The position numbers were made by a program, and so were the translations under genes. A stretch of DNA of 57,012 nucleotides from an uncultured Ruminococcus sp. (GTDB lineage: Bacteria; Bacillota; Clostridia; Oscillospirales; Acutalibacteraceae). Each line of letters begins with the position of its first letter. Within the stretch, counting starts at the first letter, position 1. A model generated the notes under the pieces. That model had not been told where the DNA came from, made no database searches, and worked only from the letters and a program-made list of their open reading frames with translations. Of this stretch, positions 8,609 to 17,272 are shown piece after piece. The stretch is taken from contig CAJOII010000007.1 in assembly GCA_905234535.1 (NCBI GenBank), forward strand, positions 1 to 57,012, written 5' to 3'.

Positions 8609-8749
8609 AGCGTGTCCTCCTTCTTTAATGATAGAAGTAATCTGAAATCATTAAAACAGATTACCCCTCCATATATAGGAGAAATTCGGCACGGTTTGCG
8701 GAACTGTTTTTGAAAATTTTTTTAAAATATTTTGGGAGGTGAATTTGCG

Positions 8750-9475
8750 GTGGATGATTATGAAGAACTATTAGTCGAGCAGGAAGAAGAACAGCTCGCC
8801 GAAGCGTTAGCCGACGAACATCAAGCTGAATTAGAAGTACAGCTTGAACAAGACGAGCAGCCGCCGCAGATCGACGAGCCGCCCGAAACAAAAAGGCTGA
8901 AAAGAGATTTACATCGTGAAGCGCTCGCACGATTGGAGAATGCCGCAAGGACAACCGCTGATTTTCAGAATGTGGTATCTTGGTGGAATCGGCTTGACAG
9001 TAACCGTGAGCGCAGGGAGCGTTATCACGAAGTCAGCCGGAGCGGCTTGGATATTCCTCTTGATTACGGGGCTGCGCTCGACGGAGAGATTATTCCTTAT
9101 GATGTTAACGATGTGTTGATAAAGCAAATCCGCAAAGGCGATTATATCGACGCAATCTTTCAATGTCCGTTTGAGCTGAATGAATTGGTGACAGACGGCG
9201 AGCTTTCAAAGATACTGGGTAACCTTTCCGACGACCACAAGGAGATTATCTTTAACAATATTGTCAGGAGAGTAAGCACAAAAGTTTTGGCGGGTGTGCG
9301 AAAACAAAGCGACAGAAACATCAGAAAGGTACGGGCAACAGCGTTGAACAAGATACGGACAAATCTATTGCCTATACTAAAAAAGCGATCTGATAAGGAG
9401 CTGCCGCTTACACTTAGGGAAAGAGATTTCTTGGATAAAAACATAACCGCCCTTGACGATGACAAGAACAGTTAG
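8750..9475 (+). CDS. Element-encoded protein with sigma-70 region 4-like tail
   Basis: This protein of about 241 residues has a very acidic N-terminus (Glu/Gln/Asp-rich, residues 1-50) and a helical C-terminal half. The segment LSDDHKEIIFNNIVRRVSTKVLAGVRKQSDRNIRKVRATALNKIR is reminiscent of a helix-turn-helix of the sigma-70 region 4 kind. The open frame begins with a TTG at 8732, but GGGAGGTGA lies at 8734-8742, so the GTG at 8750 is the better start. It begins a plus-strand run with the next two genes. The function is unknown; transcriptional control of the element is inference only. Confidence 0.55.
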   Translation: MDDYEELLVEQEEEQLAEALADEHQAELEVQLEQDEQPPQIDEPPETKRLKRDLHREALARLENAARTTADFQNVVSWWNRLDSNRERRERYHEVSRSGLDIPLDYGAALDGEIIPYDVNDVLIKQIRKGDYIDAIFQCPFELNELVTDGELSKILGNLSDDHKEIIFNNIVRRVSTKVLAGVRKQSDRNIRKVRATALNKIRTNLLPILKKRSDKELPLTLRERDFLDKNITALDDDKNS

Positions 9476-9523
9476 TATAATAGTAATATATTATTTTGAT
9501 TTTAGATTACATTGGTGATAGAT

Positions 9524-10441
9524 ATGAGCTTTCAATTTGAACATTCCAATTCAACTTGGGTAAGGTACAGCGAATACGAATGGAAACAAGCCGAGAACGG
9601 AAAGCAGTATTTGACAGCCTGTGCTGACGCAAAACCTACAATATACGATCCGCTGAAAGAATATCAGCAGTTAGTCTTGGACGCTCTGCATATCGGGCGC
9701 TTGGGTATGAGGCAGGAGCAGGACGATACAGAAATACAAGACGAAATAAAAGCCTTTGCGGAAAAGTATGGACTCTTCGGATTGATGACAGCGTTGCCGA
9801 CCACACCTTCCTTTATGGATTATGAAGCGGTGTATCTGCCGAAGAATCGTTTTATCAAAAAGGAAACGATGTCAACCGAGGAATACCTTGCTTTATTCTT
9901 CCCGTTCGATAAGCTCGATGTTGTAAAGCGCAGCGTGGAATCGTTATGGAATATCGAAGGCGACAATATGATGATGGCGCTCGCTATGACTATGAGCGGC
10001 AGACCGATGGCTGTCAATATGAGCTTTCAGCGGCAGTATGCCGAAAGCTACGAATGGATGAAGCAGGTGTTTACCGATTGGGCGTTTAACGCTACGACGA
10101 TATTTCTGTATTACAACGACTACGACAAAATGGATGACGATTACAAACAACTCATGCGTCAGAGTATCCGTGCGTTTGACGGTAACGCTCCGAGCTATCA
10201 CATTGAGCTACTTGAACAGCCTACGCTTGTATGGGATTTCCATTCGCTCCTGCTCGGTATTCAAATGATGTTATCCTTTATGCTGACCGACAAAAACAAT
10301 CCCATAAGGGTATGCAAGAAATGTTCCAAATTCTTTGTGGCAAGCCGACCAAGCGCTGTGTTTTGCAGCCCACGATGCAAGAATCAGTATAACGTGTATA
10401 AGAATAGGGCGAAAAACAAAACAGATGAAACTGAGGAATAA
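9524..10441 (+). CDS. DUF6076-like protein with C-terminal zinc finger
   Basis: This protein of about 305 residues has a long alpha/helical body of unknown function. It ends in a zinc-finger-like segment CKKCSKFFVASRPSAVFCSPRCKNQYNVYKNR, similar to CGNR-type fingers. The overall layout is that of DUF6076-type proteins found in clostridial mobile elements. A GGTGAT ribosome site favours the ATG at 9524 over the TTG at 9512. It is followed after three bases by the RhuM gene, so the two are probably cotranscribed. The name is from recall of the family look and should be treated as tentative. Confidence 0.55.
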   Translation: MSFQFEHSNSTWVRYSEYEWKQAENGKQYLTACADAKPTIYDPLKEYQQLVLDALHIGRLGMRQEQDDTEIQDEIKAFAEKYGLFGLMTALPTTPSFMDYEAVYLPKNRFIKKETMSTEEYLALFFPFDKLDVVKRSVESLWNIEGDNMMMALAMTMSGRPMAVNMSFQRQYAESYEWMKQVFTDWAFNATTIFLYYNDYDKMDDDYKQLMRQSIRAFDGNAPSYHIELLEQPTLVWDFHSLLLGIQMMLSFMLTDKNNPIRVCKKCSKFFVASRPSAVFCSPRCKNQYNVYKNRAKNKTDETEE

Positions 10442-10444
10442 GCT

Positions 10445-11470
10445 ATGAAGCAAGATGATAAGAAGATACAAATCCGTAATAGCACAGTTGACTTTCTCGT
10501 ATTCACAAAAGACGCTCACGAGGAAGGAATCGAAGTCCGTGTGCAGAACGGCACTGTTTGGCTGACACAAAAGGCGATTTCTGAATTGTTTGATATTGAC
10601 AGAAGTGTTGTAAATAAGCATTTAAAGAACATTTATGAAAGCGGCGAATTAGACGAAAATTCAACTTATGCAAAATTTGCACAAGTTGCTGACAACGGTA
10701 AAACCTATCAATATAAGTTTTACTCTTTACCGGTAATTATCGCCGTTGGGTATCGCACCAATTCCGAACGGGCAACTCAGTTCCGCCAATGGGCAACAAA
10801 AATACTTGATACCTTCACCAGACAGGGATATGTTCTTGATAAAGACCGTTTGATCAACGGACAGATATTTGACGAGGATTACTTCGACCACCTGATTTCT
10901 GAAATTCAGGAGATCAGAGCGAGCGAAAGACGGTTTTATCAGAAAATCACCGATATTTACGCTACTGCTGTTGACTACTCCTTAGACAGTCAGATTACAA
11001 AAGATTTCTTCGCAACGGTGCAGAACAAAATGCACTATGCCGTTCACGGTAATACTGCGGCGGAGGTAATCGTTGGCAGAGCCGATCACACAAAGGAGCA
11101 TATGGGATTGACCACTTGGAAGAACGCTCCCAAAGGAAAGATTGTCAAGGCGGATGTATTGATTGCGAAGAATTATTTATCGCACGATGAAATGCAGGAG
11201 CTTAATGAAATCGTCACAATGTATCTTGACTACGCTACCCGACAGGCTCGCAGACACATTCCGATGACGATGGAGGATTGGGCTTCAAAGCTGGATGCTT
11301 TTCTACGATTCAATGACGCTGAGATTTTAGAGGACAAAGGTAAAGTAACCGCCGCTATCGCTAAAGCCTTTGCCGAAAGTGAATTTGAGAAATACCGTGT
11401 TATACAAGACCGTTTATATCAAAGTGATTTTGATAGATTGATGTCAGAAACAGAAAATAACGACCAATGA
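10445..11470 (+). CDS. rhuM: RhuM-family protein
   Basis: This 341-residue protein has the hallmarks of the RhuM (virulence_RhuM) family. It has an N-terminal winged-helix-like stretch VWLTQKAISELFDIDRSVVNKHLKNIYESGELDENST, then YKFYSLPVIIAVGYRTNSERATQFRQWATKILDTFTRQGY. The C-terminal region contains HGNTAAEVIVGRADHTKEHMGLTTWKNAPKG. RhuM proteins are found on pathogenicity islands, mobile elements and near defence genes, and their molecular function is not settled. It is the last gene of the plus-strand run and has a terminator at 11475-11504. Confidence 0.8.
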   Translation: MKQDDKKIQIRNSTVDFLVFTKDAHEEGIEVRVQNGTVWLTQKAISELFDIDRSVVNKHLKNIYESGELDENSTYAKFAQVADNGKTYQYKFYSLPVIIAVGYRTNSERATQFRQWATKILDTFTRQGYVLDKDRLINGQIFDEDYFDHLISEIQEIRASERRFYQKITDIYATAVDYSLDSQITKDFFATVQNKMHYAVHGNTAAEVIVGRADHTKEHMGLTTWKNAPKGKIVKADVLIAKNYLSHDEMQELNEIVTMYLDYATRQARRHIPMTMEDWASKLDAFLRFNDAEILEDKGKVTAAIAKAFAESEFEKYRVIQDRLYQSDFDRLMSETENNDQ

Positions 11471-11474
11471 GAAA

Positions 11475-11504
11475 CCCGCTGTCAGCGATCATGCTGATAG
11501 CGGG
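11475..11504. terminator. Bidirectional terminator between rhuM and tnpV
   Basis: A 12-base arm CCCGCTGTCAGC at 11475-11486 pairs with 11493-11504 with one mismatch. It has A residues on one side and CTTTCCTT on the other, between two convergent genes. Confidence 0.75.
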
Positions 11505-11510
11505 CTTTCC

Positions 11511-11888
11511 TTATACATATACAATTTCATTCAATACGATTTCTTCGGCGCGGTTGCGGACATTATTCATACGATGTACCCACGCCATTTGGTCGGCAGC
11601 TTTGAGTGCTTCGGTAACTCCTTCCTGATTAGCCATAGCTTTTACAAGGCTTTCCATTCGCTCGTTACATTCTTCATCAATTTCCGCTAAATGTTCGGAC
11701 AGCTTGCAAGATGTAAGCAAGTTGGTATAGAGAATTGGACGATGCTTTTTGAGATAACGCCTGCGGCGCTGTCCCCATACGCCGATGTTATACTCCGGCT
11801 GTTTCGGCATTTTCAGATTTGGGAGCAAGTAGTCTCCCTTTTGGATGTAAGTACCGCCAAGCTGTTCAAAAATAGTTTTCTGTTTCAT
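11511..11888 (-). CDS. tnpV: Transposon-encoded protein TnpV
   Basis: This 125-residue protein matches TnpV closely in pattern. It begins with TIFEQLGGTYIQKGDYLLPNL, then has IGVWGQRRRRYLKKHRPILYTNLLTS. It closes with EGVTEALKAADQMAWVHRMNNVRNRAEEIVLNEIVY. TnpV is a Tn4451-type accessory protein with no established activity. It is convergent with rhuM. Its presence 3.6 kb from tnpW/tnpX supports a shared or mosaic origin of the 3.6-13 kb region. Confidence 0.8.
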   Translation of the reverse strand: MKQKTIFEQLGGTYIQKGDYLLPNLKMPKQPEYNIGVWGQRRRRYLKKHRPILYTNLLTSCKLSEHLAEIDEECNERMESLVKAMANQEGVTEALKAADQMAWVHRMNNVRNRAEEIVLNEIVYV

Positions 11889-12031
11889 AATAGGCTCCTT
11901 TCGTAGCGATGTTTTTTACAGTTCGGATGACAGATTATTCTCCTTTCCTATAACTGCTTTTCAATTTACCACAAATGAGCCGCAGTCATATGTACTAAGG
12001 TAGTAGAAACTACCCTTTACATAATAGCTCT

Positions 12032-13009
12032 CACAATCATTTTGTGGTAAACAGTATTTCATTTAATGATGGTAAGAAATACCGTAACAGTATAGCACAG
12101 CACAGACAGATCCGCGAGATCTCCGATGAGGTATGTCGTGAGCATGGCAAGTCGGTTTTAGAGAACAGCAGCTTCTACGGCGGCAAATGCCGCGGCGCTT
12201 ACTGGGCTGAAAGACAAGGACATCCTACCCACAAAGAGCAAATCAAAAAGGATGTTGCCTATTGCATTGAATACGCCGATTCACCGGAAAGGTTCGAAGC
12301 GCTGCTTAAAGGTATGGGCTATTCATTTGACCAAAAACGAATGTCCGTCAGGGCTCCGGGCTGGGAGAGAAGCGTCAGGCTTTCATCTATCGGGTATACG
12401 AAAGAACACCTCAACCAAATTCTGGAACGCAATCAGAATAACCCGAATTTCTATATTATCGTTCAAGAACACCGGCCGTATAAGTCGACCAAATATCCGC
12501 TGCTTCGTGTTATGAATCAACTCGACTTTTCAATCTCTCACAGTCACGATACCGCAATCAAATTGGTGGATTCGATTCTTCTTATCATTATCGCGACATT
12601 TGAGCTATTGCACACACTGACCGATGTGATTTTGTTATCTGCCAATATGCGTCATTTGGAACGGGATTTGAAGCAGTATGTATTTGACTATCGTTTTATG
12701 CAGAAGAATGATCTTCACACCGTAAAACAGTTAAACCGGTATATTTCAGACACACAGAAACAAATCAATGAACTTGAGCATGAGCGCGGATTACTCCGCA
12801 ACAAGATACGACATGAAAAATCGCCTGAGGTCAAAGCCGAAAACCGCGAGCAGAGGTAGAAGATCACGGAGCACATCACTCCGCTGAGGAAAGACCTTAA
12901 GCGGGCAAAGCGTATCATGGAGGAATCGCCTCATTTGTATGATCTGATCAAACAGGAACACGCCATTGAAACCCAAACGAGGGCAAAGAACAGAGATTTA
13001 TCTCGATAA
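12032..13009 (+). pseudogene. Decayed MobP-type relaxase, N-terminus missing and one in-frame stop
   Basis: From 12032 the frame reads HNHFVVNSISFNDGKKY, the metal-binding His motif and strand of VirD2/MobP-like relaxases. It continues with IREISDEVCREHGKSVLE and TVKQLNRYISDTQKQINELEHERGLLR, typical of their C-terminal part. The whole N-terminal third with the nicking tyrosine is absent, since the frame meets a stop at 11996. A TAG at 12857-12859 interrupts the frame, yet the same frame continues with relaxase-like KITEHITPLRKDLKRAKRIMEE up to TAA at 13007-13009. Two lesions make this a remnant. Its family differs from the intact relaxase at 3610-5307, so at least two elements contributed here. 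Confidence 0.8.
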
Positions 13010-13028
13010 AAAAGAAAGGAAAATGTAT

Positions 13029-13688
13029 ATGAAAAACAACACACAAAACGAAACCAAAAGAACCACAGCACCGGTGATGTTACCGGTCGATAAACTCCAA
13101 GCCTTTGACGGACATCCGTACAAGGTGCTTGATGATGACAGTATGAATGAACTGATCGACAGCATACAGGACAGCGGAATCCTCCAGCCGCTGACGGTGG
13201 AGGGCACGGAGGACAGATACGAGATCATTTCGGGGCACCGTCGTTTTTACGCGGCGCAGAAGGCAGGGCAAAATGAAGTCCCTGCCTTTATTCGTTCCGT
13301 CAGCCGTGACGAGGCGGCGATCATGCTGGTGGACAGCAATCTCCATCGGGAAAGGATACTCCCGTCAGAGAAGGCGTTTGCGTATAAGATGAAAGCAGAA
13401 GCTCTCAATCATCAGGGCAGGAAAGATATTACTTCGGGACAAGTTGTCCCGAAGTCAGATGATAACCGCACTACTGAGCTGATTGGCGAGCAGACAGGTG
13501 AAAGTTATAAAACCGTTCAGAGATATATCCGCCTCACCAATCTCATTCCCGAGCTGCTGGATATGATGGACGAGGGCAAGATCACTTTCTCGGTCGGCGT
13601 GGAGCTGTCCTTCCTCGACGACCAGCTCCAATACGATGTCCTCAACGCCTGTGAGGAATCCGATTGCACACCATCTTATTCCCGATGA
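13029..13688 (+). CDS. ParB/Spo0J-like partition protein, C-terminally truncated
   Basis: The ParB nuclease-like domain is clear: LPVDKLQAFDGHPYKVLDDDSMNELIDSIQDSGILQPLTV, then GHRRFYAAQKAG and the DSNLHRERILPSEKAFAYKMK box. A helix-turn-helix-like segment GEQTGESYKTVQRYIRLTNLIPELL follows. In element-borne homologues the protein continues well past the segment NACEESDCTPS. Here it ends after four further residues and runs into a nitroreductase tail in another frame. I use the ATG at 13029 (AAAGGA at 13015-13020). Loss of the C-terminus probably removes dimerization, so it may be non-functional. Confidence 0.75.
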   Translation: MKNNTQNETKRTTAPVMLPVDKLQAFDGHPYKVLDDDSMNELIDSIQDSGILQPLTVEGTEDRYEIISGHRRFYAAQKAGQNEVPAFIRSVSRDEAAIMLVDSNLHRERILPSEKAFAYKMKAEALNHQGRKDITSGQVVPKSDDNRTTELIGEQTGESYKTVQRYIRLTNLIPELLDMMDEGKITFSVGVELSFLDDQLQYDVLNACEESDCTPSYSR

Positions 13689-13794
13689 TTATGTCGTAGT
13701 CGCTGTCGCGCCTGTCGGCTATCCCGCAAAGGACGGCAAACCAACACCGAAGAAGCCGACCCAAGAAGTCGTTGTCTATAATAAGATGCCGTAA
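13669..13794 (+). pseudogene. Fragment: C-terminus of a nitroreductase
   Basis: In a different frame from ParB, codons from 13672 read HLIPDDYVVVAVAPVGYP, then AKDGKPTPKKPTQEVVVY and a TAA. This is the usual C-terminal signature of nitroreductase-family flavoproteins (a VVAV.P.GYP strand followed by a Pro-rich KP..E.V tail). No other part of the gene is present. The ParB frame crosses into it at about 13670-13688, marking a deletion or recombination junction at the right end of the mobile region. Confidence 0.7.
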
Positions 13795-13805
13795 CAGGAG
13801 GCAGC

Positions 13806-15875
13806 ATGATACACGTATTACCGGTCAAGGGTGTATTCCTGACCTACTGTTATTTCCTGATTGACGATGAAACCAAACACGGTTTTCTGTTTGATGTCGG
13901 CGCACAAGGAAAAAAGTTTGCGGACAATCCGAACTTAAGTAAGCCGATGATGATCGGCAACGTAAAGATAAAAAACAGAATGATGATGGCGCCGATGGAC
14001 ACAGGCTTCGGCAACAACGCTTGGGGCGGCTTTACTCCCGAGGGCGTAGAATACTTCGCGCGCAGAGCGGAGGGCGGCTTCGGTCTGCTTTTCAGCGGCG
14101 GCACATCTACTGACTGCAAGGTGGATAACCCCGACAGTATGCTCAATCATGCGGATGAATTTATCAGAGTCGGTCGTGAGCTTAACGAGAGAATCGGCAT
14201 TTACGGCTGCAAAATGTTTATGCAGCTTTCTATGGACATCGGCAGAAATGCCGGACTGAAAACGCCGTCGCCCTTGCCTGTTCTCGGCAATTCGTCAATC
14301 ACGACAACCGCGCTGACTGTTGACGAAATTCACACCAGAGTGGAAGAAATGGGACAGGCGGCAAAGCTATGCAAGGAAGCAGGCTACGCAGGCGTTGATA
14401 TTCACGCACTTCACTGGGGACATCTGCTCGATTCCTTTGCCCTTGCGTTTATGAATCACCGTGAGGACGAATACGGCGGCTCGCTTGAAAACAGAATGAG
14501 AATTGTAAAAGAAATCCGCGAGGCAATTGCCAAGGAGTGCGGCTGGGATTATCCTGTCACCATCCGTTTTGCTGTGCGCAGCTATATGAAGGACTTTGAT
14601 AAAGCCTCTTTTGACGGCAGCGAGGAAGTCGGTAGGACGCTCGATGAAGCGGTTGAAATTGCCAAGCTGATTGAAAAGTTCGGCTATGACGGACTCAGCA
14701 CCGACGCGGGCACGCTCGATGCGTTCTATTATGCTATGCCGCCCTCATATGTTCCGATGGGCTACACGCTCGACGACGTGAAAGAGATTCGCAAACACGT
14801 CAAGCTCCCGATCCTCTGCGGTAGCAGAATGGCGGACTTTGATATGACGGAAAAAGCGATCGCAGACGGCATCATTGACGCGGCTGTTATCGGCAGACAG
14901 GCGATTGCAGACCCCGATTGCGCAAAGAAGATCGTCGCCGGAAAACCCGAAGAAGTCCGCACCTGTATCGGTTGTAATCAGGGCTGTATCTGGGGCTATT
15001 TCTGCACAGGCAAGGTATCCTGCGCGGTCAATCCCGAGGTCGGTCACGAAAAGGATTGGCGTGTGACGAAAGCGCCGATCAAGAAAAAAGTCGTTGTTGT
15101 CGGCGGCGGTGTGGCTGGTATGGAAGCGGCACGAACCGCATTCATGCGCGGACACGACGTAACGCTCTATGAGAAGTCAAGCGTTCTCGGCGGCAATCTG
15201 ATCCCTGCAGGCGCGCATGACTTCAAGTATGAAGTAAACTGCTTGAACGAATACTATAAACACCAAATGAAAAAGCTCGGCGTTGATGTAAAGCTGAACA
15301 CTGAGGTGAATACCGAAATGCTGAGAAATCTGAATGCGGACGCGATCATCCTCGCGGTCGGTTCCGTTCCGGTTATGCCGAGGATCGACGGCATCGACCA
15401 TCCGAAAACCGTCTCTGGTGTAGACGCTCTGCTTGAAAAGAAGCCTATCGGTGACAAGGTTGTGATCGTCGGCGGCGGTCTGGTTGGCTGTGAGATCGCC
15501 TACGGCTACGCCAAAGAGGGCAAGGACGTCACCATCGTGGAAGCTCTCGATGAGATCATGAAAACCAACAATGTCCCTGCCATGAACAAGATCATGCTGC
15601 TCGACGCGTTTGAATATTACGGCACAAGGGTGTTGACGAGCGCAAGGCTCAACGCGGTCAATGATGATGGCGCGGTCGTTACGCTATCCGACGGTACCGT
15701 CACTACCCTTGAAGCCGATAACGTCATTATGTCGGTCGGCTACCGTCCGCTTCCCTCCATGCAGGAAGCGCTCGCAGGCTGCGGAGCAGAGCTGTATGAG
15801 ATCGGCGACGGCGCCAAGGTCGGCAATGTTTTAACCTGTATCCGTGACGCTTTTGAAGTCACAAGAAATCTGTAG
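13806..15875 (+). CDS. Old Yellow Enzyme-family NADH:flavin reductase (2,4-dienoyl-CoA/enoate reductase type) with foreign N-terminus
   Basis: Residues from about 43 on form a complete FMN / 4Fe-4S / FAD reductase. The TIM barrel starts with SKPMMIGNVKIKNRMMMAPMD and includes the active-site box VDIHALHWGHLL and YGGSLENRMRIVKEI. The cluster cysteines are Cys387, Cys390 and Cys394 (CIGCNQGC) plus a later Cys. Two dinucleotide-binding folds follow, VVVVGGGVAGMEAARTA and VVIVGGGLVGCEIAYGYA. The first ~38 residues (LPVKGVFLTYCYFLIDDETK...) do not belong to this family and look like the start of a metallo-beta-lactamase-fold protein. The gene therefore seems to be a fusion that took over another gene's start and ribosome site. 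It probably reduces activated C=C bonds in the cytoplasm. Confidence 0.85.
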   Translation: MIHVLPVKGVFLTYCYFLIDDETKHGFLFDVGAQGKKFADNPNLSKPMMIGNVKIKNRMMMAPMDTGFGNNAWGGFTPEGVEYFARRAEGGFGLLFSGGTSTDCKVDNPDSMLNHADEFIRVGRELNERIGIYGCKMFMQLSMDIGRNAGLKTPSPLPVLGNSSITTTALTVDEIHTRVEEMGQAAKLCKEAGYAGVDIHALHWGHLLDSFALAFMNHREDEYGGSLENRMRIVKEIREAIAKECGWDYPVTIRFAVRSYMKDFDKASFDGSEEVGRTLDEAVEIAKLIEKFGYDGLSTDAGTLDAFYYAMPPSYVPMGYTLDDVKEIRKHVKLPILCGSRMADFDMTEKAIADGIIDAAVIGRQAIADPDCAKKIVAGKPEEVRTCIGCNQGCIWGYFCTGKVSCAVNPEVGHEKDWRVTKAPIKKKVVVVGGGVAGMEAARTAFMRGHDVTLYEKSSVLGGNLIPAGAHDFKYEVNCLNEYYKHQMKKLGVDVKLNTEVNTEMLRNLNADAIILAVGSVPVMPRIDGIDHPKTVSGVDALLEKKPIGDKVVIVGGGLVGCEIAYGYAKEGKDVTIVEALDEIMKTNNVPAMNKIMLLDAFEYYGTRVLTSARLNAVNDDGAVVTLSDGTVTTLEADNVIMSVGYRPLPSMQEALAGCGAELYEIGDGAKVGNVLTCIRDAFEVTRNL

Positions 15876-15890
15876 AAGGAGTTTGATAAA

Positions 15891-16607
15891 ATGAAAAGAA
15901 TCATTGCTTTGCTGACGGTGATCGCGCTTGTATTCGCCCTCGCCGCTTGTTCAGCCAACACCAAGAATGACAGCACAGAAGCGGCAACTACCGCAAATAT
16001 AGAAACGACTGTTGTAAAAGAATCCGCGACCGAGGGCAGTAACACCGAATCGACCGCGGAGAATAGCGCTCCGACAACAGAGACCGGCTCGGGCAGTAAA
16101 TCCATTGTCGTCTACTTCTCACGCACGGGTGAGCAGTACGGCGTTGGTGTGATCGAAAAGGGCAACACTGCCATCGTAGCGGAAATGATCGTCGAGCAGA
16201 CGGGCGCGGACAGCTTTGAGATCCTGCCGAAAAACGACAACTATCCGATGACCTACAAAGAGTTGACTGACGTTGCGAAGGAAGAGCAGAATCAGAACGC
16301 GCGTCCCGAGATCAAGGACACGGTACCAAACTTCGATCAATACGACACCGTCTACCTCGGCTATCCGATCTGGTGGGGCGATCTGCCCATGATCTGCTAC
16401 ACCTTCCTCGAGAGCTATGACTTCTCAGGCAAGACGATCATCCCCTTCTGCACACACGCAGGCTCCGGCAACGCCGGTACACAGAGTAAGATCCAGTCTG
16501 CCGCTCCGAACGCAACGGTAAAAGATGTGTTGGCGATCGCCGGAACCGATACACAAAATAATCCTGACAGCGTCAAGGCTACTGTTACAGACTGGCTGAA
16601 TCAATAA
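15891..16607 (+). CDS. Lipoprotein flavodoxin
   Basis: An N-terminal signal with lipobox (LAAC, Cys20) is followed by a Thr/Ser/Glu-rich linker to about residue 67. A flavodoxin-like domain follows: SIVVYFSRTGEQYGVG as the FMN phosphate loop, then YDTVYLGYPIWWGDLP and FCTHAGSGNAG for the isoalloxazine-binding loops. The protein is predicted to be anchored outside the membrane while binding FMN, and may move electrons at the cell surface. It follows the reductase gene after 15 bases and ends before a hairpin terminator at 16614-16648. The partner reductase is unknown. Confidence 0.8.
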   Translation: MKRIIALLTVIALVFALAACSANTKNDSTEAATTANIETTVVKESATEGSNTESTAENSAPTTETGSGSKSIVVYFSRTGEQYGVGVIEKGNTAIVAEMIVEQTGADSFEILPKNDNYPMTYKELTDVAKEEQNQNARPEIKDTVPNFDQYDTVYLGYPIWWGDLPMICYTFLESYDFSGKTIIPFCTHAGSGNAGTQSKIQSAAPNATVKDVLAIAGTDTQNNPDSVKATVTDWLNQ

Positions 16608-16613
16608 CCAAAT

Positions 16614-16648
16614 GATAAGCAACTCTTTTTCATAAAGGGTTGCTTATC
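16614..16648 (+). terminator. Hairpin terminator after the lipoprotein flavodoxin gene
   Basis: GATAAGCAAC at 16614-16623 pairs exactly with GTTGCTTATC at 16639-16648, followed by TCACTTTT. It is part of the repeat at 16617-16682. Confidence 0.65.
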
Positions 16649-16682
16649 TCACTTTTCGGGGAAATCTGCCCGTTGTTCTTTC
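16617..16682 (+). repeat. ~66-bp dispersed repeat, copy 1 (terminator plus promoter -35 region)
   Basis: Most positions of this block recur in inverted orientation at 22160-22226, including a 23-base identical core (AAAGGGTTGCTTATCTCAC followed by TTTT). The block contains a hairpin and ends in TTGTTC, which with TACAAT at 16695-16700 (16-base spacer) makes a plausible promoter for the next lipoprotein gene. The two copies bracket about 5.5 kb. Confidence 0.75.
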
Positions 16683-16700
16683 GGTGATCTCTGTTACAAT
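16673..16700 (+). promoter_or_regulatory. Sigma-70-type promoter for the 16.7-kb lipoprotein gene
   Basis: TTGTTC at 16673-16678 and TACAAT at 16695-16700 are separated by 16 bases, and a strong GGAGGTG ribosome site follows at 16721. Confidence 0.5.
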
Positions 16701-16732
16701 AGAGTCAAGAAATAAGTAACGGAGGTGGCGTG

Positions 16733-17221
16733 ATGAAGCGATTGGGAGTCGTTCTGATTTTGGCGGTGCTCTTATGCTCAGGCTGTTCATCTGCATCGTC
16801 TGAGTCTTCACAAAATCCTACCGTACAGGAAAGCAAAATTACGGCAAAAGAAGAAACGGAGAGTGAACCGATGAAGAAGGAAGAAGAAAAAGTCCTCGCC
16901 GCTTATGAAGCAATGCAGCAGGCGATGATCGACAAGGATATCGACGCCCTCGACCGTATTGTCAAGGACAGCACGACCTTCACCCATATGTCCGGCAAAA
17001 CGCAGACAAAAGAGGAATACTTCGGCGAGATCGCGAACGGCACACTCAACTATTACCGCTACAAGATCGAGAATTGCACGATCACCGTCAGCGGCAACAC
17101 CGCTACCCTTTCTGCCGACGTCACCCTGACCGCTAAGGTCTACGGTATGTCCGGTTCGTGGACGCTGCCCGTAAACGCACACTTTGAGAAAATCAATGAT
17201 GAATGGATCTATACCGCATAA
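16733..17221 (+). CDS. Small lipoprotein with SnoaL/NTF2-like domain
   Basis: A signal peptide with lipobox (LLCSGC) is followed by a polar linker. A domain of about 115 residues beginning EEKVLAAYEAMQQAMIDKDIDALDRIVKDSTTFTHMSGKTQT follows. That pattern (helix, acidic turn, then strands ending in VNAHFEKINDEWIYTA) is typical of SnoaL-like / DUF4440 NTF2-fold proteins. The domain may bind a small ligand outside the membrane. I use the ATG at 16733, seven bases from GGAGG. It lies between the flavodoxin and the lipoprotein aldo/keto reductase. Function is not known. Confidence 0.65.
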   Translation: MKRLGVVLILAVLLCSGCSSASSESSQNPTVQESKITAKEETESEPMKKEEEKVLAAYEAMQQAMIDKDIDALDRIVKDSTTFTHMSGKTQTKEEYFGEIANGTLNYYRYKIENCTITVSGNTATLSADVTLTAKVYGMSGSWTLPVNAHFEKINDEWIYTA

Positions 17222-17272
17222 TCATTGACAAGGGCGATGAAGTATTTTATTACATGAAAGCGAGGAATCATA

